A DNA stretch of 64,000 bases from Azorhizobium oxalatiphilum (GTDB lineage: Bacteria; Pseudomonadota; Alphaproteobacteria; Rhizobiales; Xanthobacteraceae), in contig NZ_BMCT01000011.1 of the NCBI RefSeq assembly GCF_014635325.1, positions 62,001 to 126,000 on the forward strand. Reading direction: 5' to 3'. Shown in pieces: positions 25,901 to 34,162 of the stretch (positions within the stretch are counted from its first letter, which is position 1; each line of letters starts with the position of its first letter). A model generated the notes under the pieces. That model was not told the origin of the DNA and did not search any database. It saw nothing but the letters and a program-made list of their open reading frames with translations. Both the position numbers and the translations under genes were made by a program.

Positions 25901-27736
25901 ATGATGCCGCCGCCCTCCATTCCCGTCGCCTTCGATGGCTGCGCCGCCATGCTGCACCCCGCGCGGCGGCCGGGGCTGAGCGGGCGCGCGGTGATCATCT
26001 GCGAGACCTTCGGCTATGAGGCGCTCGCCACCCAGCGCGCCATGCTCACGCTGGCCGAACTGTGCGCCGCCGATGGCCTCACCGTGCTGCGCTTCCATTA
26101 TCCCGGCACGGGCGACAGCGCGCGCGAGGAGGAGCCGGGGCAGATCGACCGCTGGATCGACAGCATCGGCGCCGCCGCCCGCTATCTGAAGGACAGTCAC
26201 GGTGTGGCCGAGGTGGCGCTGTGCGGCTACCGGCTCGGCGCCCTGCTGGCCATCGAGGCGGCGCAACGCTTCGGCGACATCTGCGCGCTGGCGCTGCTGG
26301 CGCCGGTGCTGGCCGGGCGCGCCTTTGCGCGCGAGCAGATATTGAGCGGCGCCATGCTGCCCTTCCCGGAAGGCAGCGTGCCCTGCGACTGGAAGGAAAT
26401 CCTCGGCTATCGCCTGCACGCCACGGACATTGAGCGCCTGCGCAGCATGGACCAGCGCGCCACGCGCGGCGCCGGCAGCGCACGGCGTGTCCTGCTGGTG
26501 TCGCCGGAGGAATGGCCGGACGATCTGCCGTCCGGCGTGGACTATCTGCCGTTCCAGCATTTCGACGGCCTGATGCAGCATGCGGCCGACATCGTCATTC
26601 CGGTGCGGGTATTCGAGAGCTGCGCCGCCTGGCTGCGGCGAGGGGCGCCGCCCGCGCCCGCGCACCGGCCCCTGCCGGGCGAACCCTCGCAGCTTCAGGT
26701 CGCCCCCGGCCTCAGCGAGACGCGCATGCATTTCGGCGCCGACGGCAGCTGCTTCGGCGTGCTCACCCACGCCGCGAACGGCCGGCGGGACCGCGCCGTG
26801 CTGATCCTGAATGCCGGCCTCAATCTGCACACCGGCAACGGGCGCGGCAGCGTGCGCCTTGCCCGCCGCCTTGCCGCCGCCGGCATCGGCGTGCTGCGGA
26901 TGGATTTCGGCCGCATCGGCGAGGCGGCTCCCACCGATCCGGCCGAACTGGTGCGCTATCATGATCTCGGCCGGCTGGCTGATATCCGCGCCGCGCTCGA
27001 TCTGCTGGCGGCGGCGGGCTATGGACGGGTGGTGCTCACCGGCATCTGCGCGGGGGCCTATATGGGCCTGCATGCGGCGGCGGCCGGTGATCCACGGGTC
27101 AGCGGCGCGGTGCTGGTGAACCTGCCCTATTTCTACATCCGCGACGAAGACCCCTCCATCCCGCTCTGGCGCCGGCCGCTGGCGCTCGCCCTGCATCTGC
27201 TGGCGCGCACGCGCAACTGGTGGGCGAACCACGGGCTGGACCATCGGCCCGATGATCGCCCCATGCTCGGCCCGGCCTATTTCCGCCGGCGCTATGTGGC
27301 GGGCCGCCTGCTGCTGGTGCTCCACTATGGCCAGCTGGCCTTGAAGCTGAAGCTGATCGCCGCCCTGAACCGCCTGTCCGGCCGGGACTGGCTGGCGAGC
27401 CACGAGGAGCGGCTGGTGGCGGCGGTGAAGGCGGCCGGCGTGCCGCTCACCCTCGTTTACAGCAGGGATGACTGGGGGCTGGTGGAACTGGGCATCGTGT
27501 TCGCCGAGCAGGGCCGGCGGCTGCTGGAGCGAGGACTGGCGGACCTGCGCATCGTGGATGGCTCCGACCACACCATGACCTCGCGCTGGATGCAGGACCT
27601 CTATGTGGCCATCCTGGAGGAGAAGGTGTCCGGCCCCACCGACGGCGACGGCCTGTCCCGGACGCAAAGGACGCCGGCCGCGTCCCACGGCAACGCCCCC
27701 TTCACCCCCGCAGGTGCCCCGACAGCGCCTCGATGA
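25901..27736 (+). CDS. Tandem alpha/beta hydrolase (exosortase-associated hydrolase-like)
   Basis: A 611-residue protein made of two alpha/beta hydrolase domains. In the first (about 1-250) the nucleophile elbow reads CGYRLGA, with Arg111 where Ser or Cys is expected, so it is probably inactive. In the second (about 255-585) it reads TGICAGAYMG, with Cys383 as likely nucleophile, followed by YSRDD and the histidine in GSDHT (His557). A cysteine nucleophile fits thioester acyl transfer or release from the carrier protein encoded upstream. It is in the same orientation as the ligase operon but separated by the repeat. Its 3' end overlaps the convergent LysR gene by 35 bp. Confidence 0.8.
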   Translation: MMPPPSIPVAFDGCAAMLHPARRPGLSGRAVIICETFGYEALATQRAMLTLAELCAADGLTVLRFHYPGTGDSAREEEPGQIDRWIDSIGAAARYLKDSHGVAEVALCGYRLGALLAIEAAQRFGDICALALLAPVLAGRAFAREQILSGAMLPFPEGSVPCDWKEILGYRLHATDIERLRSMDQRATRGAGSARRVLLVSPEEWPDDLPSGVDYLPFQHFDGLMQHAADIVIPVRVFESCAAWLRRGAPPAPAHRPLPGEPSQLQVAPGLSETRMHFGADGSCFGVLTHAANGRRDRAVLILNAGLNLHTGNGRGSVRLARRLAAAGIGVLRMDFGRIGEAAPTDPAELVRYHDLGRLADIRAALDLLAAAGYGRVVLTGICAGAYMGLHAAAAGDPRVSGAVLVNLPYFYIRDEDPSIPLWRRPLALALHLLARTRNWWANHGLDHRPDDRPMLGPAYFRRRYVAGRLLLVLHYGQLALKLKLIAALNRLSGRDWLASHEERLVAAVKAAGVPLTLVYSRDDWGLVELGIVFAEQGRRLLERGLADLRIVDGSDHTMTSRWMQDLYVAILEEKVSGPTDGDGLSRTQRTPAASHGNAPFTPAGAPTAPR

Positions 27737-28577
27737 ACAGCCGCACCTTGGCCGGCACGAGGCGGCGGGTGGGATAAACAGCCCAGATGGCCAGCGTCTC
27801 CGGCTCCGCATCCTCCAGCGTCACCGCCTCCAGCACGCCGCGCTCCACTTCCTCGGCCACGTTCCAGGCCGAGAGCACGGCGAGGCCGAAGCCGAACACC
27901 GACGCCTGATGGATGGCCTCGATGGCATTGGTCACGTAGCGCCCCTGCGCCTTCACCCGCGTCTTGCGGCCGTCGGCCTCGAAGGTCCAGTGCGGCCGGG
28001 CCGGCGTGGAGAGGCACTGGTGGTTCTTCAGGTCCGCCAGCACGCGCGGGCGGCCGTGGCGGGCGAGATAGGCGGGGGAGGCCACCAGCAGGCAGGGATT
28101 GTCCACCAGCCGCCGCGCCACCAGGTTGCTGTCCGGCAGGACGGCGATGCGGATGGAGAGGTCGATGCCCTCCGCCACCATGTCCACCACGTGATCCACC
28201 GCCATCAGCTCCACCGCCACGCGCGGGTTCTCCGCCATGAAGCGCTCCAGCAGCGGATTGACGATCTTCCGCGCGAACATGGCCGAGCAGCTCAGCCGCA
28301 GCAGGCCGGAGGCGCCCTCATGGCCGGGCTGCACGCTGGCGATGGCGGCCTCGCGCGCCTCCAGCAGGGCAAGGGCATGGGGCAGGAACACCTGCCCCTC
28401 GTCGGTGAGCGCCAGCGCGCGGGTGGTGCGATGCATCAGGCGCACGCCCAGTTCCTGCTCCAGCGCCGCCAGTGCCCGGCTGGCGGCCATGGGCGTCACA
28501 TGCAGCCGCCGGGCGGCGGCGGCGAGGCTGCCGGCCGCAGCGGTCTCGGTGAAAATGGCCAGCCCGTCGAAATCCAT
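27702..28577 (-). CDS. LysR family transcriptional regulator
   Basis: A 291-residue regulator: helix-turn-helix at residues 1-60 (LAIFTETAAAGSLAAAARRL, TPMAASRALAALEQELGVRL), effector domain about 90-290. It is divergent from the MFS gene at 28737 across 159 bp, and is therefore probably its regulator. The intergenic stretch carries repeated TAACG/CGTTAC words (near 28604, 28618 and 28647) that could be half-sites. Confidence 0.88.
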   Translation of the reverse strand: MDFDGLAIFTETAAAGSLAAAARRLHVTPMAASRALAALEQELGVRLMHRTTRALALTDEGQVFLPHALALLEAREAAIASVQPGHEGASGLLRLSCSAMFARKIVNPLLERFMAENPRVAVELMAVDHVVDMVAEGIDLSIRIAVLPDSNLVARRLVDNPCLLVASPAYLARHGRPRVLADLKNHQCLSTPARPHWTFEADGRKTRVKAQGRYVTNAIEAIHQASVFGFGLAVLSAWNVAEEVERGVLEAVTLEDAEPETLAIWAVYPTRRLVPAKVRLFIEALSGHLRG

Positions 28578-28736
28578 GGCCTGCCGTCCTTATTGTAACG
28601 ATGGGCGATATAATCGCGTAACGTCCGCTGTCGCTAGATCGAAACGCGTTACTGGCTATCTTTGCCGCAACGCAACACGGGTTGCGGCGTCCCCGCGCCG
28701 GCCGTGTGCAGGGCCATCCGGCCCCGGAGAGATCCC

Positions 28737-29921
28737 ATGAGTACGCTTGAAACCACAGCCGCCAGCCCTGCCGATACCGGACGCGGCCGGCTGGTGATCT
28801 TCGCCATGGCGGCGGCGGCGGGCCTTGCGGTCGCCAACATCTATTACAACCAGCCCATGCTGGCGGTGATGGAGCAGGACCTGCCCGGTCCGCTCACCGC
28901 CATGGTGCCCACCGCCACCCAGCTCGGCTATGCGCTCGGCCTGTTCGCCCTCGTGCCGCTGGGGGATCTGGTGGAGCGGCGGCGGCTGATCGTGGGCCAG
29001 TTCGTGCTGCTGGCCGTGGCCCTGCTGCTGGCGGCGGTGGCGCCGACCCCGCTCACCATGCTGATCGCCTCCGCCGCCGTGGGCGTGGCCGCCACGGTGG
29101 CGCAGCAGATCGTGCCCTTCGCCGCCCATCTGGCGGCGCCCGAGAAGCGGGGGGCGACGGTGGGCTTCGTGCTGTCGGGCATCTTCACCGGCATCCTGCT
29201 CTCGCGCACGCTGGCGGGTTTCGTCGCCGCCCATTTCGGCTGGCGCGCCATGTTCTGGCTCGGCATGCCGCTGGCGCTCGGCGCCGGTCTGCTGATGGCC
29301 GCGCTCCTGCCGCGCAGCAAGGAGAACAGCGGCCTCTCCTATGGCGGCCTCATGGCCTCGCTGCTGAAGCTGTGGCGCGAGCTGCCGGCGCTGCGCCGGG
29401 CGAGCTACACGCAGGCGCTGCTGTTCGCGGCCTTCTCCGCCTTCTGGACCACGCTCGCCTTCCGCCTCGCCGAGCCGCAGTTCGGGCTTGGCGCGGATGT
29501 GGCGGGGCTGTTCGGCGTGGTGGGCGTGGTGGGCATCGTCTGCGCCCCCATCGCCGGCCGCTTCGCCGATCGCTTCGGGGCGCAGCGCGTGGTGGTGATC
29601 GGCTCGGCGGTGGTGCTGGCCTCGTTCGTGGTGTTTGCGCTGTGGGGCTCCATCCCCGGTCTGGTGGTGGGCGTGATCGTGCTCGACTTCGGCCTGCAAT
29701 ATGCGCTGGTGCCGAACCAGCACATCGTCTTCGGCCTGCGTCCCGAGGCCCGCTCGCGTCTCAACACCCTGTTCATCGGCTCAGCCTTCCTCGGCGGCGC
29801 GCTGGGCTCCTCTGGCGCGGCGCTCGCCTGGGCCGAGGGCGGCTGGTCGGCGGTGACGGCCTTCGGCATCGTGCTGGCCGCGCTGGCGACGGTGATCCAG
29901 CTGGTGGGGCGGAAGGGCTAG
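28737..29921 (+). CDS. MFS drug/metabolite transporter
   Basis: A 394-residue, twelve-helix protein opening with IFAMAAAAGLAVANIYYNQPMLAVMEQD, typical of a widespread MFS efflux group, with the family loop GDLVERRRLIVGQF between helices 2 and 3. The ATG at 28737 has GGAGAG upstream. Paired with a divergent LysR regulator, it is probably an inducible exporter; the substrate is unknown. Confidence 0.87.
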   Translation: MSTLETTAASPADTGRGRLVIFAMAAAAGLAVANIYYNQPMLAVMEQDLPGPLTAMVPTATQLGYALGLFALVPLGDLVERRRLIVGQFVLLAVALLLAAVAPTPLTMLIASAAVGVAATVAQQIVPFAAHLAAPEKRGATVGFVLSGIFTGILLSRTLAGFVAAHFGWRAMFWLGMPLALGAGLLMAALLPRSKENSGLSYGGLMASLLKLWRELPALRRASYTQALLFAAFSAFWTTLAFRLAEPQFGLGADVAGLFGVVGVVGIVCAPIAGRFADRFGAQRVVVIGSAVVLASFVVFALWGSIPGLVVGVIVLDFGLQYALVPNQHIVFGLRPEARSRLNTLFIGSAFLGGALGSSGAALAWAEGGWSAVTAFGIVLAALATVIQLVGRKG

Positions 29922-29964
29922 GGTTTCGCTGGCCGCCACATGAAGAAGCCGCTCCCTCTCCATT

Positions 29965-29995
29965 CGTCATGGCCGGATCAAGTCCGGCCATGACG
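29965..29995. repeat. REP-like palindrome, family B
   Basis: CGTCATGGCCGGA and TCCGGCCATGACG form 13 perfect pairs around TCAAG. Elements with the same CGTCATG..CCGGA-TCAAG design occur at 39363-39385 and 39478-39500. It lies between the MFS gene and a strong terminator. Confidence 0.85.
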
Positions 29996-30027
29996 ATGCT
30001 TTGCTGCAAGAACGTTGCGCGAAATAT

Positions 30028-30067
30028 ATGGAGACGCCGCTCCAGACAGATGGAGCGGCGTCTCCAT
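30028..30067. terminator. Strong 17-bp hairpin, probably bidirectional terminator
   Basis: Seventeen perfect pairs (30028-30044 with 30051-30067) around GACAGA, flanked by an AT-rich run (ATATATTTC on the minus strand). It is 17 bp beyond the stop of the minus-strand DUF1269 gene and about 105 bp beyond the plus-strand MFS gene, so it can end transcription from both sides. Confidence 0.65.
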
Positions 30068-30084
30068 CAATCACGACTCCCGCC

Positions 30085-30645
30085 TCAGATCACCGGCGGC
30101 ACATGCGGCGTAGGCGTGGCGGGGACGGCGGGCTCCTCGCGCTCCGGCGCGGAGGGGGCCGGGACGCCGGCGAGGGCGTTGCGCAGGGCCTGCTCCTTGG
30201 TGCGGTCGAGCGAGGTCTTCAGCACCACGCCGCCATAGCCCTTGATGTCGTCCAGAACCTTGTCCTCGGTCATCGCCTTGATCAGCACGAACAGCGCCGC
30301 ATTGCCGGGCGAGATGGAGCCGGCCAGATCCTTCATGAAGTCGTCGTTGATGCCGTAGTCGGACAGCGCCCCCGCCAGCGCGCCCGAGGCGGCGCCAATG
30401 GCCGCGCCCACCACGGGCATCAGGAAGATGGTGCCCACCAGCAGGCCCCAGAAGCCGCCGCCCAGCGCGCCCGCGCCGGTGGTGTTCACCAGCTGGTTGA
30501 GGCGGATCTTGCCATCCTCGGTCTTCACCGCGATCACCGCGTCTTCCAGCGTGATCACATATTCCTTCTGCAGGGCGATCAGCTCCTGCCGGACTTTCTC
30601 GGCGGTCTCTTCGGTCGGATAGACGATGGCAATGAGATCGGACAT
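30085..30645 (-). CDS. DUF1269 glycine-zipper membrane protein
   Basis: A 186-residue protein with MSDLIAIVYPTEETAEKVRQ at the N-terminus, then a long glycine-zipper hydrophobic hairpin (GAGALGGGFWGLLVGTIF and VVGAAIGAASGALAGALSDYG), and the family segment ISPGNAALFVLI. The C-terminus is a Pro-rich tail. DUF1269 proteins are membrane associated, often stress linked, and without assigned function. The start at 30645 has AGGAG upstream. Confidence 0.85.
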   Translation of the reverse strand: MSDLIAIVYPTEETAEKVRQELIALQKEYVITLEDAVIAVKTEDGKIRLNQLVNTTGAGALGGGFWGLLVGTIFLMPVVGAAIGAASGALAGALSDYGINDDFMKDLAGSISPGNAALFVLIKAMTEDKVLDDIKGYGGVVLKTSLDRTKEQALRNALAGVPAPSAPEREEPAVPATPTPHVPPVI

Positions 30646-30928
30646 GGGATGTCTCCTCAAAAGGGCCGGGCGGTTGTGTCATGTCCGGCTGATGGCCATG
30701 TGACACCATCGGCCGCGCCGGGGCCAGCGGGGAGGGTGCTTTCGCCGGGCGGAGGCGAAAAGGCCGCGTTATCCCTGGGGAAGGCTATCGGCATGGCCCG
30801 AACACGCCGGTGGGTTCCCGCCAATCCGGGGGCAATCGCGCTTTCCAGCGGCGAGGTGCCGCACTACTCTACCCGAACCCGCCGGACGGCCAGATCGGAC
30901 CGGCGGACGTCAAGGACGGGGGGACGCG

Positions 30929-31882
30929 GTGTCGGACAAGAAGAAGGGCGCGCTGGCGTCCGATAATGCGCTGGGCTCGGACCCGGCAGCCCATCCGCCC
31001 GAGGCGCCGCGCACCTATGCGGACGGCCATCCGCTGGACGAGATCCATTACATCGAGGCGAAGATCATCCTGCACGGATCACGCTTCACCAGCGTGAAGA
31101 ACTTCTTCGACTTCGCCAAGATCGTGCGCAAGGTGGCGAAAGACACCGGCGTCGATTTCGACGAGACCGAGGCGGAAGGGCTGCGTCCGCAGATCCGCGA
31201 AGTGCTGTTCCTCGATACCAAGGACTTCAAGCTCTACAACAACGCCTTCATCCTGCGCCGCCGCATCAATTATGAGGACGGCTTCCCGGTGGGCGAGCCG
31301 GAGATGGTGTTCAAGTTCCGCCATCCGGATCTCGAGACCGCCACCCTGCTGGATGTGCGGCCCAACATCTCCGGCCCCTACCGCATCAAGTTCAAGGAAG
31401 AGCTGCTGCCGCTGAAGGACCGCCTCGGCGGCTCGCGCCAGCTCTTCTCCCATAATGTCGAGTTCAAGTATCACCCCACCGACATGTGGGAGGATCCCTC
31501 CTCCGCCACCTCGCTGTGCAAGACCTATCCGGCGCTGGCGCAGGTGCTCTCCGGCTCCAAGGAGCATGTGGGGCTGGTGAACCGCACCGCCGTGGAAGAG
31601 GTGCTCCAGCAGCTCGGCACGCTGGATTTCGGCAAGGGCGTAATGGCCGCCTCCAACGTCTCGGTGTGGCGCACGCGCGGCGACCAGCACCAGCTGGTGG
31701 GCGAGTTCTCCTACCAGATGCGCATGGAACGCCGCGCCGACGTGAGCGCCAGGGCGATCGAGCGCTCCAGCGCCTTCTTCGTGGCGCTCCAGCATGCGGC
31801 GCAGGACTGGGTGTCGCTGGGCACCACCAAGACCGGCGCCGTCTATCGCCTGAAGGGCGCTCCGCCCCAGAGCCATGAGTGA
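30929..31882 (+). CDS. CYTH/triphosphate-tunnel-like protein of unknown function
   Basis: A 317-residue protein from a GTG start. The pattern of alternating charged residues in strands, YIEAKIILHG (about 41-50), FILRRRI, MVFKFRHPD, RIKFKEEL and NVEFKY, resembles the tunnel of CYTH/triphosphate-tunnel enzymes that bind triphosphates, polyphosphate or nucleotides. The canonical ExExK start appears only as EAK. No family is firmly recognised, so this is a structural guess. The stop overlaps the ATG of the first chromate-type transporter gene, which suggests a linked function. Confidence 0.5.
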   Translation: MSDKKKGALASDNALGSDPAAHPPEAPRTYADGHPLDEIHYIEAKIILHGSRFTSVKNFFDFAKIVRKVAKDTGVDFDETEAEGLRPQIREVLFLDTKDFKLYNNAFILRRRINYEDGFPVGEPEMVFKFRHPDLETATLLDVRPNISGPYRIKFKEELLPLKDRLGGSRQLFSHNVEFKYHPTDMWEDPSSATSLCKTYPALAQVLSGSKEHVGLVNRTAVEEVLQQLGTLDFGKGVMAASNVSVWRTRGDQHQLVGEFSYQMRMERRADVSARAIERSSAFFVALQHAAQDWVSLGTTKTGAVYRLKGAPPQSHE

Positions 31883-32579
31883 CATCACAGCCGGGGAGGG
31901 CGCGCCCGCGACGGCGCAGGATGCGCCCCCCAGCATCCTCGCCATCTTCCTCGCCTTCCTGTCCATCGGCGCCACCAGCTTCGGCGGTGGCGTGGTGGCC
32001 TATCTGCGCTCGGCCCTCGTGGGCCGGCACCGCTGGGTGGATGACGAGACCTTCATCGAGCTGCTGTCCATCTGCCAGAGCCTGCCGGGGCTGAACGCCT
32101 CCAACATGGCCATCCTCGTGGGCGACCGGCTGCGCGGCACGTCAGGCGCGGCGGCGGCGCTGGTGGGCATCTGCCTGCCGGGCGGGCTGATGATGGTGGC
32201 CGCCGCCATCGCCTACGGCGCCGCCCATTCGCAGGGCAATGTGGTGGACGGCATGCTGCACGGCGTCTCCGCCGCGGCGGTGGGCATGGTGCTGGCGGTC
32301 TCGCTCCAGCTCGGCTTCAAGACGCTGAAGAATTATGCCGATCTCGTCTTTGTTGCGCTGACGATCATCGGCGTGGAGGTGTTCCACCTCTCGGTGCTGG
32401 TGGTGCTGGCGGGCGTGGGCGCGCTGGCGATCTTCTGGTATCGGCCCGGCGGCGCCTCCAAGGACGGCGCGCTGTTCGCGGGCACGCTGCGCTTTCTCGA
32501 TGGCACCGCCGCCCGGCTGTCGCGCAGCAAGGGCAAGGACAAGACGGGCAAGGACAAGAAGACCGGAGGCCACCCGTGA
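31875..32579 (+). CDS. Chromate-type (CHR) transporter, N-terminal-type subunit
   Basis: A 234-residue half of a CHR transporter: FLSIGATSFGGGVVAYLR and SICQSLPGLNASNMAILVGDRLRGT followed by several membrane helices, with a basic tail rich in Lys. In short-chain CHR systems two half-length proteins act together. It overlaps both neighbours (8 bp upstream, 4 bp downstream). The CHR family exports chromate or takes up sulfate-like anions; the substrate here is not proven. Confidence 0.85.
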   Translation: MSDITAGEGAPATAQDAPPSILAIFLAFLSIGATSFGGGVVAYLRSALVGRHRWVDDETFIELLSICQSLPGLNASNMAILVGDRLRGTSGAAAALVGICLPGGLMMVAAAIAYGAAHSQGNVVDGMLHGVSAAAVGMVLAVSLQLGFKTLKNYADLVFVALTIIGVEVFHLSVLVVLAGVGALAIFWYRPGGASKDGALFAGTLRFLDGTAARLSRSKGKDKTGKDKKTGGHP

Positions 32580-33097
32580 ACCAGCTTCTGCCGCTGATCG
32601 GGGTCTTCTCCTATCTGTCGCTGCTGACGGTGGGTGGCGGCATGGCCGCCTTTCCCGAGCTGAAATACCTGACCGTGGACGTGCACCACTGGGTGAACTT
32701 CCCGCAGCTGATCCATCTCTACAGCATCGGGCAGATGGCGCCCGGGCCGAACATGATGATGATCGCCGCCATCGGGCAATGGGTGGCGGGGCCGGTGGGC
32801 GCCATCGTGGTGACGGCGGCCTTCTTCCTGCCCACGGGCCTGCTCACCCTGCTGGTGGGGCGGCTGTGGGTGCGCCTTGCCGACTGGCCGTGGAAGGCCT
32901 CCATCCAGCGCGGGCTCGGGCCGGTGTCCATCGGCCTGCTGCTGGCGGGCGTCATGAGTATCGCCAAGGGCGCGATCACCGGCTGGGAGAGCATCGCCAT
33001 TGCCGCCGTGGTGTTCGGCGCCATCCTGCTGGCGCGGGTGAACCCCATTCCGCTCATCGCACTGGCGGCGGTGGTGGGCGCTTACGCCTTCCGCTGA
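32576..33097 (+). CDS. Chromate-type (CHR) transporter, C-terminal-type subunit
   Basis: A 173-residue partner with LLTVGGGMAAFPELKYLTVD and IGQMAPGPNMMMIAAIGQWVAG, the second-half signature of CHR proteins, and about five to six helices. The ATG overlaps the preceding stop by 4 bp. Together the two proteins make one full transporter. Confidence 0.86.
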   Translation: MNQLLPLIGVFSYLSLLTVGGGMAAFPELKYLTVDVHHWVNFPQLIHLYSIGQMAPGPNMMMIAAIGQWVAGPVGAIVVTAAFFLPTGLLTLLVGRLWVRLADWPWKASIQRGLGPVSIGLLLAGVMSIAKGAITGWESIAIAAVVFGAILLARVNPIPLIALAAVVGAYAFR

Positions 33098-33211
33098 GCG
33101 CAGGGCCTGCAGTCCCGCTCTAGCCAAATCACCTTTTTAAATGCCAGCCTGAGCGGAACCGTTGCGTGGTCCTCACGTTGAGAGGCCAGTGGTTTGTGTG
33201 AGAATGGTCGG

Positions 33212-33601
33212 ATGGCCAGTGCTGCTTACCGTCCGGACCTCTCGGACGCCTCCCCAACGGTTCTCGTCGCGGAGGATGATGCCTTCCTGCGCCTGATGAT
33301 CGCCGACGCCCTGCGTGATGCAGGGATCACGGTCATCGAGGCGGCGACGGCCGACGAGGCGTTCACCGCGCTCGCCGCCGGTCTCGTCGTGCATGCGGTG
33401 TTCACGGACGTCCGCATGCCCGGAAGCATGGATGGGGTGGAGCTGCGCCGCCGTCTCGGCGCGCATTGGCCGGACCTGCCCGTGGTCGTCACCTCGGGCG
33501 ATCTCGATCCGACCGTTGCAGCCCAGCTCCCCGATTTCGTCGCCAAGCCCTATGACCTCGAAACGGTCGTGGTCCTGATCCTCGACCGGCTGAGAGGCTG
33601 A
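33212..33601 (+). CDS. Stand-alone response regulator receiver protein
   Basis: A 129-residue receiver domain without an output domain. It has the acidic pair EDD (21-23), the phospho-acceptor Asp66 in VFTDVRMPG and the conserved Lys in AKPYD. It is probably phosphorylated by a histidine kinase encoded elsewhere and signals by protein contact. An alternative TTG start lies at 33194. A second receiver gene follows after 69 bp. Confidence 0.85.
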   Translation: MASAAYRPDLSDASPTVLVAEDDAFLRLMIADALRDAGITVIEAATADEAFTALAAGLVVHAVFTDVRMPGSMDGVELRRRLGAHWPDLPVVVTSGDLDPTVAAQLPDFVAKPYDLETVVVLILDRLRG

Positions 33602-33670
33602 TGGAGAACGTTTCACCGATCGGATTGCGATGCAGCTGATCGGGACGTGATCAGGACAGGAGGAGACTTG

Positions 33671-34081
33671 ATGCCGGAAGCTGCCGTTACAGTCCTTCCC
33701 ACGGTGATGGTGGTGGATGCGGACGTGCTGGTGCGCCATGCGCTCTCGGAGTATCTGCGCGGCTGCGGATACCGGGTGATCGAGGCGTCGAGCACGGACG
33801 AGGCGCAGAACTTCTTCGCGCTGGGCGAGATCGACGTGGGCGCGGTGCTCTGCGACATGAAGGCGCCGGGCCGTCTCGGCGGCTTCTCCTTCGCCCGCTG
33901 GATGCGCGAGACCCATCCGAAAACCGACGTGATCCTGGCCGGTGCCCCCGAGCGCGCGGCCGAGGAAGCCGCAGAGCTGTGCGAGAACGGCCCGCAGCTG
34001 GCGCGGCCCTATGATCCCCAACTGGTGCTGGAGCGCATCAAGCGCCAGCACGCCGCACGGGCGCGCCTGCTCCAGGAATGA
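33671..34081 (+). CDS. Stand-alone, partly degenerate receiver protein
   Basis: A 136-residue receiver-like protein with AGGAGGAG upstream. The acidic pocket is VVDADV instead of a DD/ED pair, the phospho-acceptor position is kept (Asp62, VLCDMKAPG), and the invariant Lys is replaced by Arg in ARPYDP. It may respond weakly or act as a phosphorylation-independent competitor of the neighbouring receiver. The two genes are probably one transcript. Confidence 0.78.
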   Translation: MPEAAVTVLPTVMVVDADVLVRHALSEYLRGCGYRVIEASSTDEAQNFFALGEIDVGAVLCDMKAPGRLGGFSFARWMRETHPKTDVILAGAPERAAEEAAELCENGPQLARPYDPQLVLERIKRQHAARARLLQE

Positions 34082-34162
34082 GCGGGCGCTCAGAGCCCGT
34101 CTGGGACATCGGCGGACCGACCCGTCCGGCTTTTCCCAGCGGGCGCTCAGCCCTGCCGCCGC

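Noticed and set aside
24512-27811. Minus-strand open frame of about 1100 codons opposite the ligase and hydrolase genes
   Set aside because: It reads through the intergenic palindromic repeat and opposes two conserved proteins; its composition is that of an antisense shadow.
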